Of a DNA stretch of 20,493 nucleotides, positions 1-6,403 are shown one piece after another (the first letter of the stretch is position 1; the number at the start of each line of letters is the position of its first letter). The position numbers and the translations under genes are program-made. The notes beneath the pieces were generated by a model, which was not told the origin of the DNA, made no database searches, and saw only the letters and a list, made by a program, of their open reading frames with translations. The DNA is from an uncultured Clostridia bacterium (GTDB lineage Bacteria; Bacillota_A; Clostridia; Oscillospirales; Oscillospiraceae): positions 1-20,493 of the forward strand of contig CASEPH010000224.1 of NCBI GenBank assembly GCA_949289625.1, given 5' to 3'.

Positions 1-493
1 AGCGGTCGAAGATCGTCTGGTTGATATACATGATCTCTGTGGATTTCGCCACGGGAAGGACCACCAGCCGGTCATTGACGATCCCCTCTTCCACGAAAGC
101 CGGCAGGAAAGCGGACAGTTCTTCCTCGCTGAAGTAGTCCTGATAGTCCACCAGAATGCTGTCGTCGGGCAGCGCCATCACGGTCTTGGGATAGGATACG
201 AAGAGGTCGGGTAGCTCCGAAGCCCCCGGTTCTCCATTGGCGGCAGCCAGGACCAGCTCGTGGATGGTGTTGGTGTTGGACACGGAGGTGACCTGTACAT
301 TGATGTGCTGTTCTTTTCCCACGGTCTGGTTAAACTGTTCGATCAGGTCGTTGAGGGGGGAATCGGTCTGCCCGCCATAGACGTGCCAGACCGTAATGGT
401 GGTTGGCGTTTCCTCTTTTTCCGCTGTGTTGGAACAGCCTGTACAGAGCAAGAACACAGAAACAAGCAGAAAAATAAAAGGTTTATATCTCAT
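1..493 (-). CDS. Family-1 extracellular solute-binding lipoprotein, partial (C-terminus off window)
   Basis: This is the N-terminal 164 codons of an ABC-transporter substrate-binding protein; the gene continues past the left edge. The start is the ATG at 491-493, preceded by a G-rich stretch (GAGGGGGG) about 8 bases upstream. The N-terminus has a short basic region (MRYK), a hydrophobic core and a lipobox LCTGC with the lipidated cysteine at residue 20. The mature part begins with a TITVWHVYGG segment and an LNDLIEQFNQ helix, typical of family-1 binding proteins that carry sugars and related solutes. It would sit on the outer face of the membrane and hand its ligand to permeases that are not visible here. 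The ligand cannot be told from this fragment. The family call is confident; a sugar substrate is only the most common case. Confidence 0.85.
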   Translation of the reverse strand, partial: MRYKPFIFLLVSVFLLCTGCSNTAEKEETPTTITVWHVYGGQTDSPLNDLIEQFNQTVGKEQHINVQVTSVSNTNTIHELVLAAANGEPGASELPDLFVSYPKTVMALPDDSILVDYQDYFSEEELSAFLPAFVEEGIVNDRLVVLPVAKSTEIMYINQTIFDR

Positions 494-587
494 ATACCCA
501 TCCCCCCTCGTATTTTTTGCTGTGTGAGAAAGAACGACAACTTCCAAACAGCACCATTTTGCTGACAGATAAAATTGTCACCTTTTA

Positions 588-633
588 AGTATATCACAGA
601 TTATGTTCTTCTTCACTACCCGTAGTGGGTAGT
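588..633 (-). promoter_or_regulatory. Candidate extended -10 promoter with an upstream palindromic operator
   Basis: A perfect inverted repeat, ACTACCC-GTAGT-GGGTAGT (615-633), lies just upstream (minus-strand sense) of an extended -10 element TG-n-TATACT whose hexamer is at 588-593. The repeat overlaps the expected -35 position, where no good -35 hexamer is seen. This layout would suit an activator or repressor site controlling the binding-protein gene. The repeat is seen directly; its regulatory role is inference. The rest of 494-806 contains only the promoter at 673-701 and the hairpin at 756-794. Confidence 0.4.
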
Positions 634-672
634 CTTGTTAAAGGTCACCCCACAATTTATCTTTACATCGCT

Positions 673-701
673 ATTATAAAAGCTGTAAATAAGCATTACA
701 A
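673..701 (-). promoter_or_regulatory. Candidate sigma-A promoter (distal) for the solute-binding protein gene
   Basis: Read on the minus strand there is TTGTAA (696-701), a 17-base spacer and a perfect TATAAT (673-678). It points toward the solute-binding lipoprotein and would give a leader of roughly 170 bases. No other gene lies between. Inferred from consensus only. Confidence 0.5.
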
Positions 702-755
702 GTACAGCGTCTCGTTTGCTGTGTCAACGCGTGGGGAAGAAGTTTCTTTATGTTG

Positions 756-794
756 AACCGTCCGGCAAGGCCAGCGCCTTGCCGGGCGGTTTTG
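756..794. terminator. Strong hairpin at the end of the selenium-gene remnant operon
   Basis: A 16-bp stem (756-771 with 776-791, one G-T pair) closes a CAGC tetraloop and is followed on the plus strand by a short T run. It lies just downstream of the stop of the minus-strand DUF3343 gene at 807. The T run is better placed for plus-strand reading, so its action on the minus operon is uncertain, but no other stem this strong is nearby. Confidence 0.55.
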
Positions 795-806
795 TGTCCG
801 GTCTTT

Positions 807-1067
807 TTATGCCTCTTCGTTCTGGATCAGGAGCTGAAAATCCTGCCCCTGGACGGCGTACACGCTGTCCAGGTCCTCATCGGCCCAGGCCGTGTCGAAG
901 GGGAGGAAGAACCTGACGCAGGTGCCGCAGGAGGCAGACAGCTTTCTGGGCACCGGCATCATCACCGCCTGATCCCCCAGGGCTTTCAGCTTCTTGTGAA
1001 AGCTGAGGGCCCCGAAGTGGGTGTGGAAGGTGGCGATCTGCTCCTTACTTGGTGATGGTGATCTCAT
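807..1067 (-). CDS. DUF3343 family protein (putative Se/S carrier)
   Basis: This 86-residue protein carries the hallmark DUF3343 stretch MMPVPRKLSASCGTCVRF, with the conserved cysteine pair C-G-T-C at about residues 47-50. DUF3343 proteins occur next to yedE/yedF in genomes that use selenium and are thought, without firm biochemistry, to handle sulfur or selenium through these cysteines. It is the last gene of the remnant selenium operon and overlaps the TusA-like gene by 23 bases. The start used is the ATG at 1065-1067 with GGGGGAGG just upstream. The first ten residues are not family-like and lie inside the overlap, so the native start is unsure. A second AAGGAG follows the TusA stop but no standard start codon follows it at a useful distance. 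Confidence 0.8.
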   Translation of the reverse strand: MRSPSPSKEQIATFHTHFGALSFHKKLKALGDQAVMMPVPRKLSASCGTCVRFFLPFDTAWADEDLDSVYAVQGQDFQLLIQNEEA

Positions 1068-1248
1068 AGTCCTCCCCCACCTCTTTCCAGGTCACCTGAT
1101 AGCCGTTGTTGGTGGCGAACCGGCGCACGTTCTGGAGGGGGGTCTCGTTGTCCACCGGCACCACCAGGGGGGTGCCGTTTTTCAGGGCCTTCTTGGTCAT
1201 GAGCACCGGCTCAGGGCAGGAGTAGCCTCTGGCGTCCACTTGATTCAT
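1045..1248 (-). CDS. yedF: TusA/YedF-family sulfurtransferase-like protein
   Basis: A 67-residue protein of the TusA (SirA-like) fold. The N-terminal signature DARGYSCPEPVL contains the conserved CPxP motif with the reactive cysteine at residue 11. TusA proteins relay persulfide sulfur; the YedF branch found beside yedE and DUF3343 is associated with selenium metabolism, where the chemistry is not settled. The protein is about the size of the single TusA domain and lacks the extra C-terminal domain present in long YedF proteins. I chose the ATG at 1248 because GAGGTG lies six bases upstream; a GTG three codons earlier is possible. It begins about 10 bases after the stop of the YedE-like piece, so the two are translated as one operon. 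Confidence 0.8.
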   Translation of the reverse strand: MNQVDARGYSCPEPVLMTKKALKNGTPLVVPVDNETPLQNVRRFATNNGYQVTWKEVGEDYEITITK

Positions 1249-1258
1249 ACCGTTCACC

Positions 1259-1441
1259 TCACGCTTTCTTGGTGTTGCCCGCGCCGATGGCGCAGACCAG
1301 GACCAGACCGATGATGACGGCTACCTTACCGGCGAAGGAGGGGCCGTCGGTGGAGGAGGCCAGGCCAAAGTTGTGGCAGAAGGCGGCGCCCACCACCAGA
1401 CCGGTCAGGATCACCAGCAGGTGCAGTTTCAGTTTCGACAC
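1259..1441 (-). CDS. yedE: Small membrane protein matching the C-terminal end of YedE (truncated transporter)
   Basis: This 60-residue protein has two hydrophobic segments (about residues 5-24 and 38-54) around a GAAFCHNFGLASSTDGPS stretch. From memory, this resembles the last part of YedE, the multi-pass membrane protein proposed to import selenium compounds, which is normally about 350 residues. Only the C-terminal sixth is present. It nevertheless has its own GTG start with GGGAGG nine bases upstream and sits between selB and yedF, where yedE would be expected. It could be a deletion remnant or a genuine small protein derived from YedE. The YedE assignment rests on pattern recall, not on an alignment. 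Confidence 0.5.
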   Translation of the reverse strand: MSKLKLHLLVILTGLVVGAAFCHNFGLASSTDGPSFAGKVAVIIGLVLVCAIGAGNTKKA

Positions 1442-1540
1442 AACAGATTACCTCCCAAAGAATGAATGCTGTCTTTATTTGTATGGATGAGGACCGGTGC
1501 TCCCGGCCGGTGTCCGATCCGCTTCCGTAGCCGCATAGGT

Positions 1541-1861
1541 TCAAGCGGAAAACAGGGCTCCGGGGTCGCCGTTGAGCAACACCCGCCGGTCGCCTACCAA
1601 CTTGGATACCTTGCAGCGGTCAAAATAATCCAGATACATCTGGGCGTATTTGCGGGAAACGCCTAATTTCGTCTGGAATTCGCCCAGCGCCACCGTATCG
1701 GTTTGGTCAAACATTTCCACAAAAGAGTAAAAGGCTGTACGACAGACTGAATTTGTGCTGATGCCACTCATGATAGCGCTATGTGATACGCACATATCAT
1801 GGGTTGCTTGCGCAGAAATGGTTCCATTGCAGTGTAACACTAAGACACGTCGGCATTTGTT
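1541..1861 (-). pseudogene. selB: C-terminal remnant of SelB, cut off at an IS element
   Basis: About 65 codons (1541 to roughly 1735) match the last winged-helix domain of the selenocysteine-specific elongation factor SelB, including LGEFQTKLGVSRKYAQ, DYFDRCKVSKLVGDRRVLLNG and a normal stop. This domain binds the SECIS RNA hairpin. SelB is about 630 residues, so the GTPase domains and most of the C-terminal domains are absent. The roughly 125 bases between the recognisable part and the IS edge at 1862 do not read as SelB in any frame and may be decayed. The expected upstream part is not found on the other side of the IS. This copy cannot work. Whether a full selB exists elsewhere in the genome cannot be seen here. 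Confidence 0.7.
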
Positions 1862-3279
1862 GGTAGTGTCAAGGATTGGACCTGTTGACAAAGATAAAAT
1901 ATGGGCCGAAAAATTATATTCTCAGCCCATATTTTATCCATATGTATTGCGGAAAAGATGGCCTTAACCATCCTCTTGAGATTTAATGCCATGGCAGATA
2001 GGAGGCATTCCTCCGTGGCTGCGAGAATGCCCCTCTTACGTATTGTGGAAAGATTGTGTTCGCGCTTCATAACCGCAAAGCTGCCTTCGGCCCAGATTTT
2101 TCGTTTCCTCATCATGTGTAGGTATTCCGAAGTATTGACCCTTAAATGCCCTCTGTAAAACGCAGGATAGCAACTGCTGGCCAAAATTCTTCTACGCACA
2201 CTGGCCGTATCAAAACAAGTCTTACGGGAAGTGCATTTCCGGCAGACATCCCCCTGCACCTGGTAGCAGCGAAGGTATTTCCCTGTGGACTTATTGCAGT
2301 TCAGACGGTAATATACAAGGGGCTGTCCCATGGGGCAAATAAATGTATCGTGTTGCGGATCATATGAAAATCCGTATTTACTTGGGTCATTGGGAAAGCG
2401 GATGGCGGGAATATAACCGGTAATTCCCAATAGTTCCAAACCCCTGTGAACGGCACCAGTATCATACCCTCTATCCAAAGCAACTTTCTCCATAGACAGG
2501 CCCAACTGTTTTTGCTGCCGTTCCAGATGCCGCAAAACCAAGAGGCTTTCTTTTTCATTTGCCGGGAATACGTCTACTCCTGTAACAATCCCATGCTTAC
2601 AATCTACGGTCGCTTCCATGAGGTATCCCACACCTCGTTTGCTCCCGTGGTGGATATAACCGCACTCAGGATCTGCTGTGCTTGTTGTAACCTTTTTAGT
2701 AACTGTATGGCTCGGCGGTTTCTTAAATCCCGGCTGTGATACAAGTTCTTGGTCCAGATCGTCAAGATAGCTCTGCATACTCTGCCCGACTTCAACTTCT
2801 ATATCGATCCAGCTGTTCCTTGAAACTTCGGCGGGGATATAGCTGCCGTCGGAGGCCATCTCTTTGCCGTCTATCAATTTCTGTTCCATGCAGCACCGGA
2901 CAATTTTCAGAAAGATCTGTTGGAACAAGCTACTCTCATTCCACTTGCGGACTCTTGTTTTGCTGAATGTAGAATGAACCGGTATCTTTTCTCCAAGCTC
3001 AAAGCTACAAAACCAACGATAAGCAATATTTAGCTGAATTTCCTGGACGAGTCGGCGTTCTGACTTGATTCCGTAAAGGTATCCCACCAGCAACATTTTG
3101 AACATACTGACAGGGTCAACAGATGGGCGGCCATTTGCAGGGTAATACGGTGCCACAAGATCGTAAATAAAGTCAAATGAAACTGGCTGATTGATTTTCC
3201 GAAGTAAGTGATCATTTGGGATCAATTCTGCTATATCCAGAATTACCATACTCATTTGACCGCTCTGCCGTCCCATCAT
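1840..3279 (-). CDS. IS1182-family transposase
   Basis: A DDE transposase of about 479 residues. The N-terminal IS1182 region includes LIPNDHLLRKI and the YYPANGRPSVDPVSMFKMLLVGYLYG stretch (given here as a family landmark). Candidate catalytic acids lie in ASDGSYIPAE, in KVALDRGYDTG and in the late KIWAEGSFAVMKREHN motif, which is the family's typical terminal glutamate region. A cysteine cluster (CPMG ... CYQ ... CRKCTSRKTC) precedes the last of these. I chose the ATG at 3279 because GGGAGGG lies seven bases upstream; an in-frame ATG at 3297 lacks this. The frame has no stop inside the element: it runs through the left inverted repeat and ends at a TAG (1840-1842) in the flank, so the last seven or so residues come from flanking DNA. 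Confidence 0.88.
   Translation of the reverse strand: MMGRQSGQMSMVILDIAELIPNDHLLRKINQPVSFDFIYDLVAPYYPANGRPSVDPVSMFKMLLVGYLYGIKSERRLVQEIQLNIAYRWFCSFELGEKIPVHSTFSKTRVRKWNESSLFQQIFLKIVRCCMEQKLIDGKEMASDGSYIPAEVSRNSWIDIEVEVGQSMQSYLDDLDQELVSQPGFKKPPSHTVTKKVTTSTADPECGYIHHGSKRGVGYLMEATVDCKHGIVTGVDVFPANEKESLLVLRHLERQQKQLGLSMEKVALDRGYDTGAVHRGLELLGITGYIPAIRFPNDPSKYGFSYDPQHDTFICPMGQPLVYYRLNCNKSTGKYLRCYQVQGDVCRKCTSRKTCFDTASVRRRILASSCYPAFYRGHLRVNTSEYLHMMRKRKIWAEGSFAVMKREHNLSTIRKRGILAATEECLLSAMALNLKRMVKAIFSAIHMDKIWAENIIFRPIFYLCQQVQSLTLPTNADVS
1862..1892 (+). repeat. Left terminal inverted repeat of the IS
   Basis: It matches the reverse complement of 3333-3363 at all 31 positions; the next base differs. 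Confidence 0.9.
1893..1938. repeat. Hairpin next to the left IS end, overlapping the transposase 3' end
   Basis: A perfect 14-bp inverted repeat (GATAAAATATGGGC at 1893-1906 and its complement at 1925-1938) with an 18-base loop abuts the terminal repeat. It lies inside the coding frame. It might limit read-through transcription into or out of the element, or be a transposase-recognised structure; neither is shown. Confidence 0.6.
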
Positions 3280-3332
3280 GCTCCATCCCTCCCTCATTTC
3301 AATTATACCATAGGAATGGGGCGTTTGGGACT

Positions 3333-3363
3333 TTTGTCAACAGGTCCAATCCTTGACACTACC
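3333..3363 (-). repeat. Right terminal inverted repeat of the IS
   Basis: Partner of 1862-1892. A related but divergent end sequence is seen at 3709-3728, belonging to the second, decayed element. Confidence 0.9.
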
Positions 3364-3655
3364 CCCTGGTACCTTGGTGGTCTTGGTAATAGCTTTCAGC
3401 CATGGTTTTGGATATACTTGCGTTGCAAAACGAGGAAAGGAGAGCATGGACCGACGTGGGGCCCGGAAGTTGACGGACAGTTATTTCAAACCCTCGGTTC
3501 GGCGGCAGATCTGGAGCGAAGCCACCTTTGCCGCGCAGAAACGCACGCACAATTTGACACGCGTCTTGCGACGAGGCTTAGAGGCAGCGGAGGACCACTG
3601 TCTCTTGTCAGCGATCGCTTTGAACCTGAAACGGATGACACATAATACGAACTGA
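3364..3655 (+). pseudogene. 3' remnant of a second IS1182-type transposase
   Basis: The last 50 or so codons, from about RRQIWSEATFAAQKRTHN to ALNLKRMTHNTN and the TGA at 3653-3655, align motif by motif with the C-terminus of the intact transposase in this window (IWAEGSFAVMKREHN ... ALNLKRM), but on the opposite strand and with many substitutions. The sequence upstream, from the edge of the intact IS to about 3460, is open but not recognisable. The N-terminal nine-tenths of the gene are missing. It is a dead relic of a different but related element. Confidence 0.75.
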
Positions 3656-3675
3656 CGCCATACGGCGTCTTTTTT
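3654..3675 (+). terminator. Rho-independent terminator of the relic transposase
   Basis: A perfect 6-bp GC-rich stem GACGCC-ATAC-GGCGTC is followed by six T residues and overlaps the relic's stop codon. Confidence 0.75.
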
Positions 3676-3708
3676 CTTGCGGCTCATGCCCAAATCTCGG
3701 TGTGAATA

Positions 3709-3728
3709 GGGACTTTGTCAACAGATCC
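3709..3728 (+). repeat. Terminal-repeat relic of the second IS1182-like element
   Basis: GGGACTTTGTCAACAGATCC closely matches the inner part of the intact IS right end (GGGACTTTTGTCAACAGGTCC) and lies at the expected place, about 55 bases after the relic transposase stop. Confidence 0.6.
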
Positions 3729-3841
3729 AAAGTATCACAAAACGACTTTTTTGCATAAGCGATAGACCATCCATGATGAGCTCCTCGTGTGTAGATCGAT
3801 GGACTTTTCACGGCTTTACTTCGCGCCGTTTGCCACCTGTT

Positions 3842-3961
3842 TCACCTCCTTTTCACGTGCTCAAAGCTGATATGGGTGGAAGGATTCAGCGTTGCACTAT
3901 GCCTACCATCAGAAGCATGGTGCTTCGATATATCCACTACGATGACCTTCTCAGGATCATT
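3842..3961 (-). pseudogene. Possible IS110-type transposase N-terminal relic
   Basis: A 39-codon open stretch reads NDPEKVIVVDISKHHASDG and so on before a TGA. The IVVDISKHH part resembles the start of IS110-family DEDD transposases, where a (G)IDVSK motif carries the first catalytic aspartate. Nothing further of that family is visible. The rest of 3729-4013 holds no gene I can support. The match is short, so this is a weak call. Confidence 0.3.
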
Positions 3962-4013
3962 TCAGTCAATGGGGACCTGCCGTTGATACAGTCTAGGCCA
4001 TACCGCTTTTGAT

Positions 4014-5351
4014 TTAAAGGATCACATGGACGCGTTTCCAGTGTCCCTGACGGAAGCGGAATACTGTAATCAGACAGGCCGCGATCCATGCCGGCGGCGT
4101 ACTCAGGTAGACAGCCCGGAAAGCTACCGGGGTCAGTGACAGAACAGCAGTACATACCAGACGGAGCGTCAGGTCGGTAAAACTGGATATGACCGGAATG
4201 CGGACGTCTCCCGCGCCTTGGAGTGCACCATTGAGCACCCGGTTAGCAGTAAACACCGGCAGGAGAAGGCACATGACATCCATATGCTCTTTTCCGCGGA
4301 GCAGAGAATCGCCTGTGATATTGAACAGCCTAAGAATGTACTGGTCACACAGCAGCATGACTCCGCCCAAAACGACAGAAAGCAGTAGCATCCCATACAA
4401 AGCAAATCGGATTCCCCGCTCAGCCCGTTCCACCTGCTGGGCGCCCATATTTTGCCCGACAAAGGAGGCCAGAGCCGTGGAGATACAGATGATGGGGATG
4501 TGCATCAGTTCCTCTGTCTTCCCCATAGCCGCGAAGCCTTCGATGCTGGCCGGTCCAAAGGAGTTGACCATGCGTTGGAGCAGGAGAAAGCCGGCAGACT
4601 GGACCACCATCTGAAACGTGACAGGGAGGCTGACACGCATGATTAGGGTGAGCTGCTGCTTATCCGGCCTGGCCCGGCTTGCTACGGGAGAAACAGAGGG
4701 GTATTTTACCGTCAGGTAGAGGAATGCCGCAGCCGCAGAGCCGACCTGAGCGATAACAGAGGCCAGTGCCGCTCCTGCCACACCCCAATCCAGTACGATA
4801 ATAAATCCCAGATCCAAGACCAGATTCAGCAGCGCCGCTACCATCAGGAACAGCAGCGATGCCTTCGAGTCCCCAAATGCCCGGGTTATCCCATAAAAGA
4901 CCTGATACAGCATCTGAAAGAAGAAGCCTATGCTGTAAATAGCCAGGTAGGTCACGGCATCCTGCTGCATCTCCGGAGGCGTTTGCAGGAAGGAATGGAC
5001 AATGGGCCCGGAGAGCAGCGCGCAGATCATGCTGATCGCAGCGCCCAGGATGCCGCAAAACAGAATGGATGTAACCACGGCGGAACGGATTTCCTTGTGC
5101 TTTTCTGCGCCCACATACTGGGCCACAATAATGTTGGTGCCGGTACCCATACCGGATGCGATGGCGCTGGCGATCCAAATAATGGGCCCGGGTACGCTGA
5201 CGGCACCAAGCGCGGCAGCACTGACGAAGTTCCCCACGACAATGGCGTCCACCATGGAATACGTTACCTGCAGCAGCTGAGCGCCCATCATTGGAAGCGC
5301 GAAGCCAAGCAGCTGCCGCCACTCGGACCCTTTGGTAAGGTCCTTTCCCAT
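4014..5351 (-). CDS. MATE-family multidrug/metabolite exporter
   Basis: A 445-residue membrane protein with about twelve hydrophobic segments in two homologous halves, as in MATE (multi antimicrobial extrusion, NorM/DinF-like) proteins. The first half begins with LLGFALPMMGAQLLQ and MVDAIVVGNF and contains GMGTGTNIIVAQYVGA; the second contains SLPVTFQMVVQSAG and ALASFVGQNMGA. These exporters use a Na+ or H+ gradient to expel organic molecules. I chose the ATG at 5351, with AGGAG ten bases upstream; a GTG six bases earlier would be too close to that site. It begins 18 bases after the asparaginase stop, so it is the third gene of the minus-strand peptidase operon. That context suggests export of a breakdown product or of a toxic analogue; the substrate is unknown. 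Confidence 0.9.
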   Translation of the reverse strand: MGKDLTKGSEWRQLLGFALPMMGAQLLQVTYSMVDAIVVGNFVSAAALGAVSVPGPIIWIASAIASGMGTGTNIIVAQYVGAEKHKEIRSAVVTSILFCGILGAAISMICALLSGPIVHSFLQTPPEMQQDAVTYLAIYSIGFFFQMLYQVFYGITRAFGDSKASLLFLMVAALLNLVLDLGFIIVLDWGVAGAALASVIAQVGSAAAAFLYLTVKYPSVSPVASRARPDKQQLTLIMRVSLPVTFQMVVQSAGFLLLQRMVNSFGPASIEGFAAMGKTEELMHIPIICISTALASFVGQNMGAQQVERAERGIRFALYGMLLLSVVLGGVMLLCDQYILRLFNITGDSLLRGKEHMDVMCLLLPVFTANRVLNGALQGAGDVRIPVISSFTDLTLRLVCTAVLSLTPVAFRAVYLSTPPAWIAACLITVFRFRQGHWKRVHVIL

Positions 5352-5369
5352 TGGCACACCGCTCCTTTC

Positions 5370-6392
5370 TCAGTTCCCGCTTTCTCCGGGCTGGAGATGG
5401 AAGACCAGCTCTGTTCGGCCCACCGGGGTATGGTGGTTGTTGTAAATATTCATATCCTGATATTCCGTCAGACCCGCCAACTCATCGGCAGAAATGACCT
5501 CCATCGAATACAGAACGCGGAGGAGTACATAGGGTATGAGAGAGGAGGCTCCATCTTCCAGCTTGACTGCAATTCCGATTCCCCGGCCTTTCAGACCAAT
5601 GGCATAGAATGCACTGGCCCCGGACTTGCAGAACAGCCGGTCTCCAAAATGTTCCATCAGATACGTACAGATCCGTTCGGCGCCTGCTACCATATAGGGA
5701 TTTTCGGTCATGGCTCCGGTGATCCGCCGGACAGCCTGCGCACGCCCGGCAGGGAAGAGGTCCGGTATGGACATTCTGGCATACCCCTGTGCGAAACGGT
5801 AGAGAGGGAGGGCGTGGACCGGAACACCGCAGCCGTCGATGGCTGTGCTCAGCTCCTCCGGGCCGGTTCCACACATATCCAGAAGCGTGGAGGTAATGCG
5901 CTTTTGTACAGGGTGCTCCGGCTGGTCATAGCTGTCCAAGGGCTCGCCCAGGTGCCGGGCGGTGAGCAGCATTCCGGCATGCTTGCCGGAGCAGTCGCAA
6001 TAAATCGCCCTTCTTGGCTCTCCGGCCTTTTTCAATGCGTCCTCAGCAGGAATGTACATGGGATATTCTGCGCCGCACCGCAGGAAATCGGCAGTTAATC
6101 CGGCCTTTCCCAGGATGCGCGCCACAGTCTGAATATGGACCGGTTCACCGTTGTGGGATGCACAGATCACCGCGAGCTCATCATCTGCGATACCGAAGGC
6201 TTCGGCGGCGCCGCTCTCCACCACCGGAATGGCCTGTATTGGTTTGGAGGCAGATCTGGCAAAGATGACCCTGGTGGGATCACCCCAGTACCACAGGATC
6301 TTTCCATTGTGGTCGGCTGCTACGATATGGCCCCGGTGGATCTGGTCCACCAGGCTGCCTCGATATTGATAGGCAATGTCTGGCATATCCAC
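5370..6392 (-). CDS. L-asparaginase, Rhizobium (ReAV) type, Asparaginase_II family
   Basis: About 340 residues, the normal family length. It should hydrolyse L-asparagine to aspartate and ammonia in the cytoplasm; it is unrelated to the E. coli AnsA/AnsB fold and belongs with the beta-lactamase-like Rhizobium etli enzyme. The residues described for that enzyme appear in order: an SxxK motif (S47, K50 within RSASKP), SHNG (S79), the proposed zinc-site residues C134 and K137 in CSGKH and C188 in DGCGVP, and a late lysine in CKSGAS (about K256). The start is uncertain: the GTG at 6392 has AAAGG seven bases upstream, while an ATG at 6386 and a TTG at 6407 are also in frame. It nearly abuts the D-aminopeptidase gene, so the two are co-transcribed. 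Activity on a related amide or D-residue is possible. Confidence 0.88.
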   Translation of the reverse strand: MDMPDIAYQYRGSLVDQIHRGHIVAADHNGKILWYWGDPTRVIFARSASKPIQAIPVVESGAAEAFGIADDELAVICASHNGEPVHIQTVARILGKAGLTADFLRCGAEYPMYIPAEDALKKAGEPRRAIYCDCSGKHAGMLLTARHLGEPLDSYDQPEHPVQKRITSTLLDMCGTGPEELSTAIDGCGVPVHALPLYRFAQGYARMSIPDLFPAGRAQAVRRITGAMTENPYMVAGAERICTYLMEHFGDRLFCKSGASAFYAIGLKGRGIGIAVKLEDGASSLIPYVLLRVLYSMEVISADELAGLTEYQDMNIYNNHHTPVGRTELVFHLQPGESGN

Positions 6393-6403
6393 TTCACAGC
6401 CTT

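Larger units (their letters stand above)
1862..3363 (-). mobile_element. Complete IS1182-family insertion sequence (1502 bp)
   Basis: The element is bounded by perfect 31-bp inverted repeats at 1862-1892 and 3333-3363, beginning GGTAGTGTCAAGG. It encodes one IS1182-type DDE transposase on the minus strand. The flanks (ending TTTGTT on the left, beginning CCCCTGG on the right) show no target-site duplication. The left flank is a decayed selB end and the right flank is the 3' remnant of another IS1182-like element. The insertion was therefore followed by, or caused, loss of the neighbouring DNA. The perfect repeats and intact reading frame suggest a fairly recent arrival. Confidence 0.88.

Noticed and set aside
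1476..1550. Possible selenocysteine tRNA beside selB
   Set aside because: No acceptor stem or T-arm pattern (GGTTCGA-like loop with paired arms) could be built; only a short GC-rich inverted repeat is present.
1852..3372. Target-site duplication flanking the intact IS
   Set aside because: The bases outside the two terminal repeats (TTTGTT versus CCCCTGG) do not match at any short length.
3773..4012. Plus-strand 79-codon ORF between the IS relics and the MATE gene
   Set aside because: It has no ribosome site or recognisable domain, and the opposite strand there shows a better, though weak, transposase relic.
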